Virus record (IMG/VR): IMGVR_UViG_3300046538_000092
Span: 1-45,226 of that record
Direction: 5' to 3' (one strand)
Length of the DNA stretch: 45,226 bases
Origin: a virus
Below are positions 16,920 to 25,640 of this stretch, one piece after another. A program made the position numbers and the translations under genes. The first letter of the stretch is position 1. Each line of letters opens with the position of its first letter. Under the pieces are notes generated by a model that saw nothing but the letters and a program-made list of their open reading frames with translations, made no database searches and was not told where the DNA came from.

Positions 16920-17420
16920 CTACGCCCTCACTGCAAACAACCCACGCTTCTGCAAGTAGTCAGCAAACTGCGTAGCACTCGGCCGGTCCGGCGCCGCCGG
17001 CAACAGTCGGCCGCTGGTGTTCGAGATCGTCGCGTACTCGCGAGTGACCGCACCTTCAACACGCTCCAGCGTCAAAGCGCCTTTACGCTTGTCGATCGGG
17101 TCGATGTCATCGGTATGAATCTCGGCAGCCAAAGCCATCTGACCATACTGGATTCGAGCCGGCAGGTAGTTGTCGGGCTTGATCTGGCAGTCCAGTTCAA
17201 CCCCGCGGCGCGGCCAGGCCAGAGCCTGATCGCTGTCCGTCTTGCGCCCCTTCCAGGTCATGCCATCCATCGCCAAGGCGGACCGGCGAAGCAGTGCTTC
17301 TTGCGCAGCAACATCCGCAGGGATGGTCACACCAAACTTGCCGGCGTACATGACCAGGTCCGCGGCGCTCGCGTAGCTTTCGGCGTCTGGCTTGCCGGTG
17401 CCGTCCTCGATGATGAGCAT
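16920..17420 (-). CDS. Head-tail connector (DnaT-like/gp6-like family)
   Basis: A 166-residue protein beginning MLIIEDGTGKPDAESYAS, the N-terminus of the phage family often named putative DnaT-like ssDNA-binding protein. It includes ADVAAQEALLRRSALAMDG and LAWPRRGVE, both family marks. Position after the coat gene indicates a head-completion connector rather than a replication role. It is 3 nt from the preceding small gene. Confidence 0.75.
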   Translation of the reverse strand: MLIIEDGTGKPDAESYASAADLVMYAGKFGVTIPADVAAQEALLRRSALAMDGMTWKGRKTDSDQALAWPRRGVELDCQIKPDNYLPARIQYGQMALAAEIHTDDIDPIDKRKGALTLERVEGAVTREYATISNTSGRLLPAAPDRPSATQFADYLQKRGLFAVRA

Positions 17421-17423
17421 GGG

Positions 17424-17642
17424 TCAGTCCTTGGGTTTGTTCAGGTCAGCGCCCGCCTTCGCAGGTGCAGTGCGGTACTCAGCCTTCAGCGTAGCCTTCG
17501 GCGGCTTCTCGACTTCGCCGCCACGGTCTTCCGTGACATTGGCATCGATGATGATCAGGCCTTCCTTTTTGGCGATTGCCTTCACGTCATCTTCGTAGCG
17601 GTGGAACGGGCCCGGCAGATACCAGATGTTATCAGTCATCAT
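17424..17642 (-). CDS. Small protein after the coat gene
   Basis: The product has 72 residues, starting at tandem ATGs (17642 or 17639) with GGAG 5-8 nt upstream. It has a WYLPGPFHRYEDDVKAIAKKEGL segment (aromatic, then helical) and a basic, lysine and alanine rich tail. Its place between coat and connector genes suggests a head accessory or decoration role. No family is recognised. Confidence 0.6.
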   Translation of the reverse strand: MMTDNIWYLPGPFHRYEDDVKAIAKKEGLIIIDANVTEDRGGEVEKPPKATLKAEYRTAPAKAGADLNKPKD

Positions 17643-17692
17643 TGTCACTCCGCTGCGCCAGGGCATTATGCCCCGGAGCAGTCATCAGGTGG

Positions 17693-18661
17693 TTACTTGG
17701 AGGCATCGCCGATCAGAGCAACACCGGCGGTGTCCTTGATGCTGGCTGCGGTTTTGTCCCAGTTGGTGCCGGTGGCGAGCGCGGCGCTCGACGGAGACTT
17801 GCCACCGTTCGCGACATCCCAGGTGTAGCCCTTGATGCCGAGGCCAAAGGTGTAGTCCACCTGGATGGTCGTGGTGATGCGCTCGTTACCGTTGTTGGTC
17901 TGCACGTTCGAGATGATGTCTCGGTTGTCGTGCACAAGCGCGGCACCAGCCGCCAGACCAAGGATGATCTCCTTGTTCGGCGTGCCGGTTTGAGCGAGAG
18001 CCGGCGCATCGGTGACGATCGAGGTCTTGCCGAGGATATCGACGACGCGAACGTTGCCAGCCTGGAACAGGTTGTTCGAGTTAGCGAGACCCTGGCCGAC
18101 CAGCTTGTGCCAAGTGGTGCCCTGCATGACTTGAGCAACCAGGTTCTGGCTGGCATCGCCGAACTTCGCATGCGCGCTGTTCAGGCCGGCTTGGGAGATA
18201 CCAAGAGTGGCCGACACGTCGTTTACCGCTGCTGCTTGCGCAGTGATGGCTGCTACCAGTGCAGCGATCGCGGTGTTGAGCTGATCTTTCAGCAGCACTT
18301 CAGCGAACGCGCGGCTAGCGACTTCAACGCCTTGAGCGGTTGGACGCTGCAGCCAGGTCATCTGCGACGGCTCGTAGCGAATTGGACCGAAGCCGCCCGC
18401 CACTTTCACGGTGGTGTCTTGCAGTTCGGTCAGGTCGACTGGAGTCACCACGGCGTTGGCGCCATAGCGGTTCACGCGACGCTGAGCTGCGCCGAGGTTC
18501 TGGAAGAACGACTCCTGCAGGAAATCACCGGTGAAGCCATTCGGCGACAGCACAATCGCGCCGTTGCTGGCTGCGTTGAACGCCTCCAGCATTTGGTCCA
18601 GCGTCTCGAGAGTCGCCGGCATGATGTAGTCGTTGAAAACCTGCATTTGAGACAGGGACAT
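17693..18661 (-). CDS. Major capsid protein
   Basis: A 322-residue protein directly after a scaffold-type gene. It opens MSLSQMQVFNDYIMPATLETLDQMLEAFNAA, described here by its QVFNDYIMPA start, typical of a phage coat family in Pseudomonas siphophages. The central part is alanine rich, and the C-terminal half is beta rich (ITTTIQVDYTFGLGIKGYTWD). It forms the icosahedral shell. Size and neighbours (scaffold, MuF, portal) support the call. Confidence 0.82.
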   Translation of the reverse strand: MSLSQMQVFNDYIMPATLETLDQMLEAFNAASNGAIVLSPNGFTGDFLQESFFQNLGAAQRRVNRYGANAVVTPVDLTELQDTTVKVAGGFGPIRYEPSQMTWLQRPTAQGVEVASRAFAEVLLKDQLNTAIAALVAAITAQAAAVNDVSATLGISQAGLNSAHAKFGDASQNLVAQVMQGTTWHKLVGQGLANSNNLFQAGNVRVVDILGKTSIVTDAPALAQTGTPNKEIILGLAAGAALVHDNRDIISNVQTNNGNERITTTIQVDYTFGLGIKGYTWDVANGGKSPSSAALATGTNWDKTAASIKDTAGVALIGDASK

Positions 18662-18672
18662 GGGTCAAATCC

Positions 18673-19383
18673 TTAATTTAGGGGGAGATCAGAGAACCGG
18701 GACGCAATTGCCGCCGTGCGCTCCGCTTTGGTACCGCCGATGTTTCCTTTCGCGGCCCCGCCGCCACCTCCAGCACCGTTGGCCCCGCCACCGGATGCTT
18801 TGCTACCCGCGATCAACGGCGCGAAGGCCGTGTCGTTTGCGAATTCTGCTTTCAGCTCATCCAGCGTTGCCGCCGAGAGCTTGCCCTGGGCGTCGAGCAC
18901 GACCACCACAGGCTTCCCGTCACGCTGCTCGACGCTCAACCGGCGCTCGATGTGCGGCAACAGGGCTTTGGCGCTGCCAGGGATTGCCAGGGCAGACGCG
19001 ATATCAGTAGCGGTACGACCGACGGTCAGATCCCGGATCTGAGTGCTCAGCGTGGTCCGCTCCTGTTCCAGCGTGCCGTTCAGCTCAGCTTCACGGCGGT
19101 TGTACTTTTCGGACCAGGATTTTTCGAGCTCTTCGACATTGCCGGTCTTGCGGGCATTCTCTTCGCGCTCCAGGCGGGCCTGATCTTCGGCGTCCTTGCG
19201 CGCCTTGTCGGCAGCCTTCTTCTCGTCCAGCAGTTCCTGAACTTTGGATTTCAGGCCAGAGACGTCTTCGGGTTGTGGCAGGCCTTCAATGCCGAGCACG
19301 AACTTGCCGTCCTTCTCGACGTAGAGAGATTTAACGGCGTCGTCGACACCATCCAGAGTGTCCAGCAGATACTTCAAGCCCAT
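18673..19383 (-). CDS. Capsid scaffolding protein
   Basis: A 236-residue, highly charged protein. A long coiled coil covers about residues 45-125 (LKSKVQELLDEKK, ARKDAEDQARLEREE, NRREAELNG). A glycine-rich linker (about 197-215) precedes a basic C-terminal tip, the usual coat-binding end of scaffolds. It lies 11 nt upstream of the coat gene. Scaffolds shape the procapsid and leave before packaging. Two terminators lie just upstream of its start. Confidence 0.85.
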   Translation of the reverse strand: MGLKYLLDTLDGVDDAVKSLYVEKDGKFVLGIEGLPQPEDVSGLKSKVQELLDEKKAADKARKDAEDQARLEREENARKTGNVEELEKSWSEKYNRREAELNGTLEQERTTLSTQIRDLTVGRTATDIASALAIPGSAKALLPHIERRLSVEQRDGKPVVVVLDAQGKLSAATLDELKAEFANDTAFAPLIAGSKASGGGANGAGGGGGAAKGNIGGTKAERTAAIASRFSDLPLN

Positions 19384-19428
19384 TTGTTTGTCTCCCAGAG
19401 ACGATTTGCAGGCCCTGCCCGCAGAGAT

Positions 19429-19500
19429 GAAAAAGCCCCGTCATTGACGAGGCCTGTGTAAATCGTTGGCATAAAAAACCCCGGCGGCTGCCAGGGTTGG
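19429..19500 (-). terminator. Tandem terminators upstream of scaffold gene
   Basis: Two minus-strand hairpins with T tracts: GCCTCGTCA/TGACGGGGC (19434-19454) and CCCTGGC/GCCGGGG (about 19477-19497). Together they separate the packaging and portal genes from the scaffold and coat genes, suggesting stepwise control or antitermination. Confidence 0.68.
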
Positions 19501-19522
19501 GGTATGGATAGCGAATTAGCGC

Positions 19523-19738
19523 TTAATAATCCTCTGCGCAGTCGTCGCAGTACTGATAAGAGCCACGAACAGTGGTAGCGCGTCCGTGAGGCCGTTCCTC
19601 GGTATGGTTCTCACAAAAATCACCATCTACATCGTGCTCATCGTCATATTCGGGTCCATCTAAAATGTCGAGATCATCTTCGCCGTTATCCAGAAGATGG
19701 TCGTGCTCCGGTTCGTGAATGTATGTTTCGTCGCTCAT
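19523..19738 (-). CDS. Very acidic small protein
   Basis: This 71-residue protein is about 40 percent Asp plus Glu (EPEHDHLLDNGEDDLDILD) with five His and three Cys; the C-terminal YCDDCAEDY has a CxxC pair that could bind metal. It lies on the late strand between the MuF gene and scaffold. The role is unknown; DNA mimicry is possible from the charge, but so is a plain structural accessory. Confidence 0.6.
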   Translation of the reverse strand: MSDETYIHEPEHDHLLDNGEDDLDILDGPEYDDEHDVDGDFCENHTEERPHGRATTVRGSYQYCDDCAEDY

Positions 19739-19794
19739 AATCGCTTTGCCTGAATAAGATCCGGTGGCCTATATAGCCAGCGACGAGCAATTCG

Positions 19795-20880
19795 TCAAAT
19801 GCCGGCCCGCTGAAACGCCAGAGGCTCCAAAGCCTTCATTTCGACAAGAGTCAGCGGTTTGAAATTGCGATCAAGCTGCAGTTCGGAGAATCGCTCGACG
19901 CTAAGGCCACCTTCGCGGAACAGCTTGGCGCGGACCGGGCCGATGGCCTTGTCCTGAAATGCTGCCGGTTGCTGCTTGAGCCAGTCGTAGTAACTGAGGT
20001 CTGCCCTCACCTGCTGAGCCCCACCGTCACCGATGGATGCCCGCGTGGCGTCCTTGGCGAACAAAGCGCTGAAGCGAGTCACGGCAACAATGGTCGAGCG
20101 GCAGTTGATGTGGATCGGAGGCCGAGGCCCCTCGGTCAGCTTGAAGCGCTGCTTGTCGAGCGATCGACACTGACTGGTCGTCTTCGTGTCCAGCGTGCTG
20201 ACCCACTCCACTGCCTGCACAACATCGGAGTTCTCTTTCAGCGTCTCCATGCGCGCTTGGGTGGCAACGTGCTGCACCGCAGTCCGAACCACTGCGCCGG
20301 CGTTCCGGTTGGTCGTAGCCAGGATGCCGTCGTTGTACTGAAGCGCCTTGGTGCCGCGAATGTTCTTGATGATCTGGAAGTTGGTTTGGCCTTCGAAGAA
20401 GCCCTGCCGAATCGCGCCTGTGAGGCGTTGTCGCTCGGTGGCGGTAAAGCCATCAATGAACGACTTGAGCAGCTTGCCGCCATCCGCACCGCGCACGCTG
20501 AGCGGGTTGGTGAGGATTGCAGCCCTGATTGCAGCAGCACCTGGTACCGCCGCATCAAACGAGACGCCCACAGGCGCCGCCCGTGTCAGGCTGGTCGCTT
20601 CGAACTCGGCCTCGTAGTTCGCAATGTCGATCAGGTCGAGGTTCAGCTTGTCGCTGTAGCGGTTGAAGATGCCCAGCAGCAGGCTATCCACTTCGCTCAG
20701 CAACCGCTCCAGCCGAGCAACGGTGTAATCCGTCAGGTCGGTGCGGGTCAGCCGCTCACGGATCGAGCGGTCAATCTCCTTGAGGAAAGGCCCGAACTTC
20801 GCGACCTCCCCCGACTTCAACTGCTCGAGGAAAACGGCGTGGCGAATCGTGGCATCAAGGATTGCTTGGTTTGCCGCCAT
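19795..20880 (-). CDS. MuF-type minor head protein
   Basis: A 361-residue protein whose middle carries the phage Mu F / SPP1 gp7 domain: TLDTKTTSQCRSLD followed by PPIHINCRSTIVAV, residues about 230-268. The N-terminal half is helical. These proteins are packaged in the head and assist procapsid assembly or ejection. It overlaps the portal gene by 26 nt, so the two are coupled. The C-terminal 90 residues are outside the domain. Confidence 0.88.
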   Translation of the reverse strand: MAANQAILDATIRHAVFLEQLKSGEVAKFGPFLKEIDRSIRERLTRTDLTDYTVARLERLLSEVDSLLLGIFNRYSDKLNLDLIDIANYEAEFEATSLTRAAPVGVSFDAAVPGAAAIRAAILTNPLSVRGADGGKLLKSFIDGFTATERQRLTGAIRQGFFEGQTNFQIIKNIRGTKALQYNDGILATTNRNAGAVVRTAVQHVATQARMETLKENSDVVQAVEWVSTLDTKTTSQCRSLDKQRFKLTEGPRPPIHINCRSTIVAVTRFSALFAKDATRASIGDGGAQQVRADLSYYDWLKQQPAAFQDKAIGPVRAKLFREGGLSVERFSELQLDRNFKPLTLVEMKALEPLAFQRAGI

Positions 20881-22315
20881 TCGGGATTACCTCGGTGTCG
20901 TCCAGCGCAGGCCCAGGGCTTTCGGTTTCCAGTTCGTCGCGGATCTGGTCGTCGGTCTTCTCGGGATCGATAACCCCGCGATCGCGCAGGTACTGCCAGA
21001 AGTCGCCCGCCGGCAACTTGCCGCCCTGCACCGCATTGAACAGTGCGGAAAGGATCGTTGCGTCCAGGGTGATCTGGCTGAAGTCCTGATTGAGTTTGTA
21101 GATGGTTTCGCCGGGGGCGTTCACGAACTCAGCCATCCAGACCAGGCATTGGCTGTAGGCCTCGCTGACGTTGCTCACGACCAGAGACAGAACGCTGTGT
21201 TCCGCGGCGCTGTCGTTGTCAGCTTGGGTCGCGGTCTTCACCGCGCTACCTCGCTCGATCAATCGGGCGCCGAGCGACACCATGTCCTCTTTCTTACCGT
21301 CCATGGCCTCTTTGGCCACCGTGTTGGGCTGGGCCTGCCAGACGCCGCAAGTACCACTGACGGGAAGCAGCCAAGGGGCACGGGAGCCGAGGAAGATGCC
21401 ACCCTTCTCCATGTGGTCACGCCACTGCTCATCAAGGCCGGCCATCCATGGCTGAGGCTGGCCCACCAGGTAGGCCGCCTCTTCGTAGTCCGCGCTGTTG
21501 CGGTAATGGCCGATGTTTACTTCAGCCATGTCGTAAAGCGGTGAGTCATCGATGCTGGTGTCGTTGTTCTCGCTGCCCAGAAATTGGAACGGGATCACGC
21601 GCCACGGTTGGCCGAGGCCATTCAATGGGGTGAAGGGTGCGATGATCATTGCCGTCTGGCTCGAACCCTCTTCCCACACCTCCTGCGTGTAGACGCCGGC
21701 AGCATCCAGGCGCAGCACTCGAAATTGAACGACCTGCTCGCTACCAAAGCCGTCGTCAGTGTCGACATCGACCGTCTCGCGCAACACGACCAAGCTCAGC
21801 AGATGCTGGCCGCCGACTTGGCGAGTTTTCCAGTTGATGATCGCCTCGGCCGGGTAGCTGGCGATGTTCGCCCGGGCCCGACCTGCTTGTTCGTCTGCCT
21901 TGCTCACCGATCCGGCCACGACAGCCGCGTAATCCACCAGCAACCCGTGACGGCCGACTTCGAGCAGATGCCCGATGATCGATTGCGACTGCTGGTAGAT
22001 GCTCACGCCTTGCCCGTCGATGTCCTTCGACACGTAGTCGAGGGCGCCGGGAACGGTCAGCGTTGGCCAGGTGCGGAACACCGCCCCCACCAGACTGTGT
22101 TTTGTCCGGCCCGTTGCGTTGTAGAACACGGCGCGCTTCTTGTACGCGTCGTAGCGATCCTTGTTGTCCTTGCTGGTGTCCGAAGCATTCGGTCGAGGTA
22201 GGTACTGATCACCGGCAGCCTTAATGGTTTCCGAACCCTTGCAGACGTCGCGCACCAAGCGCCAGCGGTACTGCGCCGCCTTGTACTCGGGACGGGTAAA
22301 AGTGACGTCCGTCAT
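20855..22315 (-). CDS. Portal protein (DUF4055)
   Basis: A 486-residue protein of the DUF4055 portal family. Typical segments are the N-terminal RPEYKAAQYRWRLVRDVCKG, LVGAVFRTWPTLTVP, LEVGRHGLLVDYAA, and AYLVGQPQPWMAGLDEQW. It forms the ring through which DNA enters and leaves the head and to which the terminase docks. It lies directly downstream of terminase with a 4-nt overlap and overlaps the MuF gene at its other end. Confidence 0.9.
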   Translation of the reverse strand: MTDVTFTRPEYKAAQYRWRLVRDVCKGSETIKAAGDQYLPRPNASDTSKDNKDRYDAYKKRAVFYNATGRTKHSLVGAVFRTWPTLTVPGALDYVSKDIDGQGVSIYQQSQSIIGHLLEVGRHGLLVDYAAVVAGSVSKADEQAGRARANIASYPAEAIINWKTRQVGGQHLLSLVVLRETVDVDTDDGFGSEQVVQFRVLRLDAAGVYTQEVWEEGSSQTAMIIAPFTPLNGLGQPWRVIPFQFLGSENNDTSIDDSPLYDMAEVNIGHYRNSADYEEAAYLVGQPQPWMAGLDEQWRDHMEKGGIFLGSRAPWLLPVSGTCGVWQAQPNTVAKEAMDGKKEDMVSLGARLIERGSAVKTATQADNDSAAEHSVLSLVVSNVSEAYSQCLVWMAEFVNAPGETIYKLNQDFSQITLDATILSALFNAVQGGKLPAGDFWQYLRDRGVIDPEKTDDQIRDELETESPGPALDDTEVIPNGGKPSNP

Positions 22316-23613
22316 CGGGCGACTCCCATTTTCATTGAGGTGACCGGTTTAATGATCGGGTACTCGCGATGGATAAAGTAACCGCCACCGTCGTTGGCGT
22401 GGTCGTTGCCTTGGCTCTTGTCCGGCTCGCCGTTGGGCGCCCAGATCTGTTGCTCAAGGCCGTCGGCATAAGTCGGGCATGTGAACGGGTTCACTAGGTA
22501 ACGCCGCTCGCCCTGCGCGTTGCAGAACATAGCGTTCATGGCGTTGATCCGATCCTTCACTGGCGGGTTGGCCGCCGGCGCGATGACCGTGAAGCCCGCC
22601 TGCTTGAGCATGGCGATATCGGTGACGCTGGCATTGACAGACTTGCGCGAATCACCCGAGGCATCCGGGTAGATCCGGATCTCGCAGGTCTTCTTGTAGT
22701 CGTTGCCGTTATGCTCCCAGTAGCGTTCCTTGATGCGGCGGATCATGTCCGGCGTGTCGTAGCCATCCATCAACTCATCCACTGCCCGGGGCAGACCCTG
22801 ATCGCGCTTGACGTGCGTTACCGCCGCCATCTTGCCGACGTTGAAGTCCATGCCGATGAACAGTGGCTCGCCCGCCTGCACGGTGTCGAAACACTGATTC
22901 AGCTTGCGGTCATACGTGTGGTAGATCGAGCCAGAGGTCAGGTTGACGAACTGGCCGTTCAGGTACGCGAGGATCAGCTGCGGCGGATACGACTCCATCA
23001 GCGATTCGATGTAGTCGCTTGGCAGGTTCAGCTCGTTGTCGAACGTGCTGGCCTGCACCAGGCCGTACATCTCGTTCAGATTCGGCTTGTCGCGGAGCTG
23101 CTTCACGAACTGCAAAAAGACGAACTTGAAGCCTTCCGGCGTCGTGGTTACGTCGACGCCGTTCTTCAGCCCGGGAAGGTTGTAACGCATGCGCGCAATG
23201 ATCTTGCGCCAGGCTTGCTGAGCCTTGATCGACGTCAGCACGTCCAGTTCATCGACCAGGGCGTGGCCAATCTTGAAACCAACAATCGTCTGAGGCTTTT
23301 CCATCGACCGGCAAATCACAGTGCCGCGATACTGCCGGCCGCTGTAAATGTGAACCTCATGGTTCGCCTGATTGATCTTGGTCATCAGCCCCCAGTCATA
23401 GGCCACCTCTTCCACTGTCGGATAGAAGATGTCCCGGATCTGCGGGTAAGTTGGAGCGAAGTAACCAGCGTTGACGCCGGGCCACTCCATGAAGTGCTTG
23501 CATAGCGCCGAGCATCCAACCCAAGTCTTGCCTGAGCCGAACCCTGCAACGAATGCGCGGAATTTGTGTGGCAGCGTGAGGAAGTGAGCCTGCGGAACAT
23601 TAAGGCTCGGCAT
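22312..23613 (-). CDS. Terminase large subunit
   Basis: A 433-residue packaging motor. The ATPase has Walker A GFGSGKT (residues 24-30), Walker B ALVDE (118-122) and a TTPEG coupling motif near 157. The C-terminal nuclease shows GMDFNVG (Asp256), IYPDASG (Asp317) and a final DHANDGGGYF. The ATG at 23613 is chosen since GAGG lies 7 nt upstream; the ATG at 23628 is in frame but less well placed. It overlaps the small subunit by 14 nt and the portal gene by 4 nt. Confidence 0.95.
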   Translation of the reverse strand: MPSLNVPQAHFLTLPHKFRAFVAGFGSGKTWVGCSALCKHFMEWPGVNAGYFAPTYPQIRDIFYPTVEEVAYDWGLMTKINQANHEVHIYSGRQYRGTVICRSMEKPQTIVGFKIGHALVDELDVLTSIKAQQAWRKIIARMRYNLPGLKNGVDVTTTPEGFKFVFLQFVKQLRDKPNLNEMYGLVQASTFDNELNLPSDYIESLMESYPPQLILAYLNGQFVNLTSGSIYHTYDRKLNQCFDTVQAGEPLFIGMDFNVGKMAAVTHVKRDQGLPRAVDELMDGYDTPDMIRRIKERYWEHNGNDYKKTCEIRIYPDASGDSRKSVNASVTDIAMLKQAGFTVIAPAANPPVKDRINAMNAMFCNAQGERRYLVNPFTCPTYADGLEQQIWAPNGEPDKSQGNDHANDGGGYFIHREYPIIKPVTSMKMGVAR

Positions 23614-24061
23614 TCGGCTTCCTCGCATCCACTACATCGACCTGGATGCGGGTCGGGATTGCTGGCTCGTCGTCAGGCTCATCCTTCCGGTTTCGGTTGA
23701 CGTAGATGTCACCGACTTCCTTCGCGGCCTGCTCCAGCAACTGGGCAGTCAGCGACATATTCTTGGACTTCTCCGCCTTCTCAGCCATGCGGCCAAGCGT
23801 ACGCAGCCGAAACGCCCTGTTAGCGATCGGGATCTCTGCCGTCTCTTCACGGAAACGCTTGCGAGTATCGTGAAACAGAGTCACCCACTTCTTCGCCAGA
23901 TTGACGCCAGATCGCTTGGTCGGGTCGTGCGACTCGCACAACTGCCGGGATATCTCGACGCCAAATTCCTGTTTGACGGCCTCTACCACCTGCGACGGTG
24001 TGTCAAAGCACGCCAACGCCTGAACGATGAAGCCTTTCACCTCATTATTCAGCGCTGCCAT
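23600..24061 (-). CDS. Terminase small subunit (DUF2280)
   Basis: A 153-residue protein with the DUF2280 pattern: NNEVKGFIVQALACFDTPSQVVEAVKQEFG, which holds a helix-turn-helix near residues 20-40, then a central oligomerisation helix with KWVTLFHDTRKRFREE. It recognises the packaging site and feeds DNA to the large subunit, whose gene overlaps its 3' end. Confidence 0.88.
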   Translation of the reverse strand: MAALNNEVKGFIVQALACFDTPSQVVEAVKQEFGVEISRQLCESHDPTKRSGVNLAKKWVTLFHDTRKRFREETAEIPIANRAFRLRTLGRMAEKAEKSKNMSLTAQLLEQAAKEVGDIYVNRNRKDEPDDEPAIPTRIQVDVVDARKPNAEP

Positions 24062-24092
24062 ATGTGGGATTCCGTCTAATGCCTGTCAAAAA

Positions 24093-24716
24093 TCAGGCCG
24101 ACTTGAGCAGACAGGTTCCGCAGGCCCTCGATATGTTCAATTTCCCCACCTCAGCAGGCTTGTTTGCAGCATCCACCAACGCTTGAACGTCAGGGCTCGC
24201 ACCGTAGCGGCGAACCACACCGACGAACTCTTCAACGTCGTGTCCGCGCAGCTTCAGTTTGGGAGCGCCTTCTTCGGTGAAGGCTGGTTGACCGTACTTA
24301 TCGGTCGCGTGAGCAATGTGGTACAGCTCATGTTCAAGCAGCGCGCAGAAGTCAGCGTCGCTGCATGTCGAGCAGTAATCAGCAGCCAAGGTGATGATGA
24401 AGGCCGGCACATCTCCGAACCAGTCACGCATCTGCTGTTCCATCCGGGCTTTCTGCCAGCCACCGGCGCGGAACGCTACCTGCTCGGCCTGGCCCAGGAC
24501 GGTGCGGCCTTGCTTCTCGAAGCTCGACGACGCCCACATGATCCGGATGTCTGCATCCAGTAGATGGGTGTGGTCTTCGTTGTGGATGCTGCCGGTGTCG
24601 GCGAGGATTTCGGCTTGGAGCCACTCCCATATCTCTGGGGCTGGGGTCAGGCGGATACCGAAGTCGGATAGGTCAGACAGTTCAAGCAGTGACGCAGGAG
24701 GGTGTGGCCTGTCCAT
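24093..24716 (-). CDS. Putative phage metallopeptidase
   Basis: This 207-residue protein has a zinc-protease motif HELYH (within LLEHELYHIAH, about residues 127-137), with a downstream Glu in HDVEEFVGVVRRYG. This layout fits the putative phage metallopeptidase family found next to terminase genes. The ADIRIMWASSSFEKQGR segment is another family feature. The C-terminus has a CGTC pair. The target is unknown; options are virion maturation or host protein cleavage. It lies 31 nt upstream of the small terminase gene. Confidence 0.75.
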   Translation of the reverse strand: MDRPHPPASLLELSDLSDFGIRLTPAPEIWEWLQAEILADTGSIHNEDHTHLLDADIRIMWASSSFEKQGRTVLGQAEQVAFRAGGWQKARMEQQMRDWFGDVPAFIITLAADYCSTCSDADFCALLEHELYHIAHATDKYGQPAFTEEGAPKLKLRGHDVEEFVGVVRRYGASPDVQALVDAANKPAEVGKLNISRACGTCLLKSA

Positions 24717-24760
24717 GGGCTACCTAATACTTGAAATACTGGCGCGTTGTAGGTATTGGT
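24714..24760 (+). repeat. Repeat copy upstream of GNAT gene
   Basis: The stretch beginning CATGGG (the start codon region of the minus-strand gene) and containing ATACTTGAAAT (24727-24737) then CTGGCGCGTTGT matches the stretch at 25351-25400. The two copies flank the acetyltransferase gene. Confidence 0.6.
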
Positions 24761-24790
24761 CGAGATCAACTCAACGCAAGGAGCGAGACA

Positions 24791-25312
24791 GTGATCAAAA
24801 TTCGAGAGGCGACCATTGAAGATATCCACGCACTTAGTGATATCGGCATAGAGACGTATCGAGACCACTTCTCCGACATCTGGACCCCCTCAGGCATGCA
24901 GCATTTCTTGAGTGAAGACTTTTCAGTCCTAGCGCTTCAGGAATCGATAGGGGAACCCGCACATCACTGTTGGCTCATAGCCCTCGATGAAGACGACAGA
25001 GCGGTAGGGTTCTCAAAGATTAACTGGTCGAAGCCAATGCCTATTTTCGGCAAGACCGGTGCGGAGCTCCAAAAAATTTACTTCCTCAAGACCCAAGCAG
25101 GCAAAGGCTACGGGAAACAGCTTCTGCAATTCATCCGCCAACTTGCCGAAGATCGTAAAGAGCATTTCATTTGGCTCGACGTACTAAAAACCAACGCCAG
25201 TGCGAGGCGCTTCTACGAGGGCTTCGGCTTCGAAGTACTAGGCGAGATCCAATTTAGCACCGACAAGACCGAGATCGGAATGGTTGTGATGTGCTGCGAC
25301 ATTTCCCGATAG
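24791..25312 (+). CDS. GNAT family N-acetyltransferase
   Basis: A 173-residue acyltransferase. Motif A is clear: FLKTQAGKGYGKQLLQFI (acetyl-CoA pyrophosphate loop QxxGxG at about 107-112), followed by WLDVLKTNASARRFYEGFGF, motif B of the family. The GTG at 24791 has AAGGAG 7 nt upstream. It is on the plus strand among minus-strand late genes and is flanked by short direct repeats that include promoter-like sequence, so it looks like an inserted accessory gene. The substrate (small molecule, antibiotic or protein) is unknown. Confidence 0.88.
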   Translation: MIKIREATIEDIHALSDIGIETYRDHFSDIWTPSGMQHFLSEDFSVLALQESIGEPAHHCWLIALDEDDRAVGFSKINWSKPMPIFGKTGAELQKIYFLKTQAGKGYGKQLLQFIRQLAEDRKEHFIWLDVLKTNASARRFYEGFGFEVLGEIQFSTDKTEIGMVVMCCDISR

Positions 25313-25353
25313 GCGCGCTCGATTGCCTCCCAGTCGGGTTGTTTGGTTGTCAT
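25213..25353 (-). pseudogene. Possible remnant of an HTH-type small phage gene
   Basis: From an ATG at 25353 the minus strand reads MTTKQPDWEAIERAYR, a start common to small helix-turn-helix phage proteins. It then runs out of resemblance into the antisense of the GNAT 3' end and stops after 46 codons. This suggests that insertion of the GNAT cassette cut a gene. It has no good ribosome site, so it is read as a fossil rather than an active gene. Confidence 0.35.
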
Positions 25354-25400
25354 GGGTTCGCTCTGATACTTGAAATGGTGACGGGTTGAGGCTATCAGTG
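25351..25400 (+). repeat. Repeat copy downstream of GNAT gene
   Basis: CATGGG at 25351, ATACTTGAAAT at 25366-25376 and TGACGGGTTG match the copy at 24714-24760. This copy precedes the small gene at 25427 and may include its promoter (TTGAAA, 17 bp, TATCAG). Confidence 0.6.
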
Positions 25401-25426
25401 AGACTCAATCCTTCGAGGGCAATAAC

Positions 25427-25609
25427 ATGCCAACGACTGAAGAATCGATAATCGCAGCGGCAAGACTGCGCGCCGCGTACCGGGGAGAAAACGAGGCGAT
25501 GGCCGCGACTGCAGCGCTTGAAGCCTTGGCAGTGCTGAAAAAGTCTTTAACGGGAGAAAAGTACCAGGAGGCTCTCGAAAGACTATTTCTCGAATATTCA
25601 ACTTCTTGA
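25427..25609 (+). CDS. Small helical protein, paralogue of the 26036 gene
   Basis: A 60-residue alanine and glutamate rich protein (ribosome site GAGGG). The C-terminal half, LKKSLTGEKYQEALERLFLEY, aligns with LKVKLSDEEYAQALAKLYRDY of the gene at 26036. Both also have an AA(R)xRAA or AAREWAA type N-terminal helix. No membrane segment is present and the function is unknown. It is a monocistronic plus-strand unit among late genes. Confidence 0.6.
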   Translation: MPTTEESIIAAARLRAAYRGENEAMAATAALEALAVLKKSLTGEKYQEALERLFLEYSTS

Positions 25610-25640
25610 TCTGCCCGTGCCGCACTCACTTGCGGCACGC

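Noticed and set aside
17655-17690. Terminator before the coat gene's downstream neighbour
   Set aside because: GGGCAT/ATGCCC can pair but there is no T tract on either strand.
16770-17828. Plus-strand frame of 352 residues
   Set aside because: It is a shadow of three minus-strand head genes; the composition is Arg, His and Val rich without domain pattern.
19969-20973. Plus-strand frame of 334 residues
   Set aside because: Antisense of the MuF and portal genes, with no start signal.
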